Source: a bacterium (GTDB taxonomy: Bacteria; Electryoneota; JAOADG01). From it: DNA of 16,735 nucleotides. The notes under the pieces are model-generated. The model worked only from the letters and a program-made list of their open reading frames with translations, did no database searches and had not been told where the DNA came from. The stretch is from the NCBI GenBank assembly GCA_026417415.1, contig JAOADG010000030.1:1-16735 (forward strand), given 5' to 3'. The stretch's first letter is position 1. Every line of letters starts with the position of its first letter. The translations under genes and the position numbers were made by a program. This document shows, piece by piece, positions 14,702-16,735 of the stretch.

Positions 14702-14733
14702 ATCACTCCCCTTCAAAAGTGAAGGGGAGTGAT
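14702..14733. terminator. Perfect 13-bp stem-loop between the ARPP-1 and connector genes
   Basis: ATCACTCCCCTTC (14702-14714) and its perfect complement (14721-14733) flank a 6-base loop. It starts 20 bases beyond the ARPP-1 stop codon. There is no U-run on either strand, so it would act as a non-canonical terminator or an mRNA 3'-end stabiliser. Confidence 0.55.
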
Positions 14734-14752
14734 ATCGGTTCAGCCCTTAAAT

Positions 14753-16060
14753 TTATCGGGATCTAGATCGGCGCGAAGAATCTAACAATCGGAGGATTTG
14801 GTTAAGGTTATACTCAATATCCTCTAAAAGATGATCTAAGTGTTCGGTTGGATAGTGCCTTCTTCTAATATGATGGATCTTCTCAAGCGTTTGTTCAATT
14901 AGTTGTGCCACTTTCGGATGCGATTGAAGTTCGGATGCGAGACGTTCGAGTAGTTGTTCTACCTCTCTTGAAAGAGTGTCCAATCGTAAGGTATCGTGAT
15001 GACTCAACATTTCTCTTAGATCTATAAAGATTCTTCTTAAATGTTGGATATAATCTCTTACCTGTTCAATCATCATCGGATCTTCACTTTCCCTTCTACG
15101 AATGGGGATTTCCACTACCGCTTTAGAATAGATGGTAGAGCAAATCAGTTCATCCTCCCAAAAAAGAAAATTAGCCTCGTAAGCTTTGGTCTGCTTTCTA
15201 TAATCCACGCCCAAACCGATGGATTCCGTTTCAATCTCATCCTTTACATCTTTTTCAAGGGACTGAATAACCTTTTCCAAACTGCGTTCTGCCTTACTTC
15301 TGTTGATCGGAGTGCACGTTTCTTTGAGACGTAATTTCGACTCCAACCCATAACTGAGTAGCAATTTGGGAAATAAAATGCTAAACGCAGACGGCTGGGA
15401 AATGTAATCCATTAAATAGAATTCACCATTCACAAAGACCATCATCCCTACTTGATTTTCTAAGCAATGCGTCTCTTTGAGGAGTTGATCAAATTCTTTT
15501 TTGGACTTGGTCACAAGATCATTCATGGCAGAGGTCTGTGAACGCTGTTGAAACGCTTCAAAGTACTCATCAATCATCGCCCAACTTTTACCTTGATCAG
15601 ACATAAATTGATGGAATGATTTTAGATTATCCTTTGTGCTTTGGCTTTTGTGGTATCGAAAAGTAGGGGGATGCACAAACTCCGCATCTTTCATACTATT
15701 TTCAAATTTAGAACTCCAGCGACCTCGTTCAGTACAGTTAACTGGTATGCGGATCTCCGATTGGGCTGGAATCAAGATTGCAGTTACCATCACACGGTTT
15801 TGTTTTGCACCGGTAACCTCTTCACCATCTGTGATCAATATCACATAGGGTGATTGGTTAATCGCAAGCAAGGTGTTTACGGTGCCGGCTTGGCTCACTT
15901 CTTGAATAGTCAGGTATTTTTTTTCAAGCGCTTCTTTTAATGTAATATATTGATGTTTTGGTCCATTTTGCTTGCTAATTAAGGGAAAATAGGTTAAATT
16001 GGAAATAGATGTCATTTCCCCTAACGTAAACAGTTGAAATAATTCTTTTGTCTTTTTCAT
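14753..16060 (-). CDS. ARPP-1 domain protein (DUF6569) with C-terminal helical extension
   Basis: The protein is 435 aa from the ATG with AAAGGAGG four bases upstream; an in-frame ATG 21 codons earlier has no such site. The N-terminal ~330 residues match the ARPP-1/DUF6569 family: NLTYFPLISK, ITLKEALEKKYLTIQEVSQAG, DGEEVTGAKQNRVM (78-91), IPVNCTERGRW (105-115) and the late ESIGLGVDYRK strand followed by the EANFLFWEDELICSTIY segment. The family name refers to gene-neighbourhood links with ADP-ribosylglycohydrolase and rhodanese-phosphatase proteins; its activity is unknown. The C-terminal ~120 residues are a charged helical bundle or coiled coil (QVRDYIQHLRRIFIDLREML, REVEQLLERLASELQS) that may mediate oligomerisation. 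There is no signal peptide. It is a single-gene unit nearest the right array. Confidence 0.8.
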   Translation of the reverse strand: MKKTKELFQLFTLGEMTSISNLTYFPLISKQNGPKHQYITLKEALEKKYLTIQEVSQAGTVNTLLAINQSPYVILITDGEEVTGAKQNRVMVTAILIPAQSEIRIPVNCTERGRWSSKFENSMKDAEFVHPPTFRYHKSQSTKDNLKSFHQFMSDQGKSWAMIDEYFEAFQQRSQTSAMNDLVTKSKKEFDQLLKETHCLENQVGMMVFVNGEFYLMDYISQPSAFSILFPKLLLSYGLESKLRLKETCTPINRSKAERSLEKVIQSLEKDVKDEIETESIGLGVDYRKQTKAYEANFLFWEDELICSTIYSKAVVEIPIRRRESEDPMMIEQVRDYIQHLRRIFIDLREMLSHHDTLRLDTLSREVEQLLERLASELQSHPKVAQLIEQTLEKIHHIRRRHYPTEHLDHLLEDIEYNLNQILRLLDSSRRSRSR

Positions 16061-16077
16061 TTTGCCTCCTTTGTTTT

Positions 16078-16095
16078 GGTTTACAAAAGTAAACC
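16078..16095. promoter_or_regulatory. Palindrome at the ARPP-1 promoter/5' end
   Basis: GGTTTAC-AAAA-GTAAACC is a perfect 7-bp dyad 17 bases before the ARPP-1 ATG. On the minus strand it contains TACTTTTG, a match to the TAnnTTTG -7 element, so it could be an operator overlapping the promoter. No matching TTTG -33 element is seen. Confidence 0.35.
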
Positions 16096-16123
16096 GACAT
16101 AATATACGAGGTTGATGCGTCAA

Positions 16124-16418
16124 TTTCTGTCGTTAATGGAAATTTTTGATCTTAATTTTCATTGGAACGTTTTCTTACAAAAAATATTTGATTGATTTTT
16201 TCTTTATTTTTTGATTATACAATATCTTTTTAAGAAAGATATATCTAAAACCACCTCTCAGAGTTTTTAAATTTGAAAGTATTTTCGGATAGGGACAATT
16301 CCGTTTAGATCATTTTTTTCTTTTTTTGGAGTGTAGCACTTGACTTTTTTATTTTTTTGTATTATTTTTTTTGCGTTAAGTTGTTTTTCCATTGAATTAA
16401 GGTAGCGGATTGAGTTTT
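16124..16418. other. AT-rich gene-free stretch between the ARPP-1 gene and the right leader
   Basis: About 295 bases, with long T-runs on the plus strand and no coherent coding frame. The one structured element is an 8-bp perfect inverted repeat, ATATCTTT/AAAGATAT, at 16222-16242 with a 5-base loop. TTGACT near 16340 followed by T-rich sequence might be part of a promoter towards the right leader, but no convincing -10 was found. Confidence 0.5.
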
Positions 16419-16612
16419 TCCATTCGTAACCTATTTTGAGCGAAAAAAGGGGGGGAGGTTACGAATCTGTATAAGTCAAGGAGATAATTGGAGTTGTACG
16501 ATAAAACGTTTTCGTATTTAGTTACATTGCGACAATTTCTGTCAAGGGTATGGGTAGGTTACGAATTTTGCGTCTTGGAAGATAGATTTGGCTTGGTTTG
16601 TGGAGAGGGTGT
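16419..16612 (+). promoter_or_regulatory. CRISPR leader of the right array
   Basis: Near-identical inverted copy of the left leader, abutting the first repeat of the right array. The 11-mer ATTCGTAACCT occurs at 16422-16432 (plus) and at 16456-16466 and 16556-16566 (minus). The two minus copies are exactly 100 bases apart and the last ends 46 bases before the repeat. ATTGCGAC, the same 8-mer as the crRNA handle, occurs at 16526-16533. Confidence 0.85.
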
Positions 16613-16648
16613 CTTTCAATTGCCTACCCCGATTTAGGGGATTGCGAC
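16419..16648. repeat. Right arm of 230-bp inverted repeat (leader + CRISPR repeat)
   Basis: This is the reverse-complement partner of 103-332, ungapped with three mismatches (16516, 16582 and 16592). It ends at the outer edge of the first repeat of the right array. Confidence 0.95.
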
Positions 16649-16735
16649 AAGGATAGTAGGTGATTTCTTGATGTTAATGTTTAATAACTTTCAATTGCCT
16701 ACCCCGATTTAGGGGATTGCGACAAAGCGTGATAT
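16613..16735 (+). CRISPR. Right CRISPR array, leader-proximal end (two repeats)
   Basis: Two copies of the 36-nt repeat at 16613-16648 and 16688-16723 are identical to those of the left array in inverted orientation. They flank a 39-nt spacer (16649-16687). A second spacer starts at 16724 and runs off the window. The spacer differs from those of the left array, so the two arrays acquire spacers separately. Leader position and hairpin-plus-handle geometry indicate rightward transcription. Confidence 0.96.

Noticed and set aside
14702-14733. Perfect 13-bp inverted repeat as an insertion-sequence or phage attachment remnant
   Set aside because: It is a single compact hairpin just beyond a stop codon with no second copy in the window, so a transcript-end structure is simpler.
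16339-16380. Promoter TTGACT...TATTAT reading into the right leader
   Set aside because: The spacing (14 bases) is too short and the sequence is a T-run in which such matches arise by chance.
103-16648. Casposon-like geometry (Cas1 gene between terminal inverted repeats)
   Set aside because: The inverted arms are ordinary CRISPR leader-repeat units with arrays continuing outward, cas2 is present, and there is no family-B DNA polymerase or target-site duplication to see.

Overview
The window is a 16.7-kb bacterial segment enclosed by two CRISPR arrays that share one 36-nt repeat. The left array (1-138) and right array (16613-16735) point away from each other. Each is preceded on its inner side by a ~194-bp leader. 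The leader plus the first repeat form inverted arms (103-332 and 16419-16648) that differ at only 3 of 230 positions. Repeat architecture (a CCCC/GGGG hairpin directly followed by an 8-nt handle ending GCGAC) and the conserved inner flanks both indicate outward transcription. The host looks like a Gram-negative bacterium: there is a lipoprotein with a lipobox, moderate GC genes, AT-rich spacers, strong Shine-Dalgarno sites, and a few promoters resembling the Bacteroidota/Chlorobiota TTTG...TAnnTTTG type. The phylum is a weak inference (FCB group suspected).

From left to right: cas1-cas2 (adaptation module only, transcribed towards the left array); a terminator-like hairpin region; a small beta-rich, phage-like protein; two translationally coupled VOC-fold proteins (the only intact + strand genes); a prohead-protease-like protein with a Cys/His cluster; the fluoride-exporter operon crcB-DUF190; a large TPR-like lipoprotein; and a WYL-domain regulator. 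These are followed by a gene remnant, a phage portal-like protein, a lysis cassette (holin-like, coiled-coil/TM protein, zinc amidase), a remnant of a type ISP-like restriction-modification gene, a large PAS/GAF hybrid histidine kinase, a phage head-tail-connector-like protein, an ARPP-1 (DUF6569) protein, and an AT-rich gene-free stretch before the right leader.

Two themes stand out. First, the inverted CRISPR leader arms make the whole 16-kb interior a candidate for inversion or leader exchange between arrays. Second, five to seven virus-derived genes (protease, portal, connector, holin, amidase and small partners) lie on one strand, are intact, and are scattered among ordinary cellular genes without terminase, capsid or tail genes nearby. 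This looks less like a decaying prophage block than like a dispersed domesticated virus or gene-transfer-agent-type system; a CckA-like hybrid kinase lies among them. That interpretation is an inference and needs the rest of the genome.
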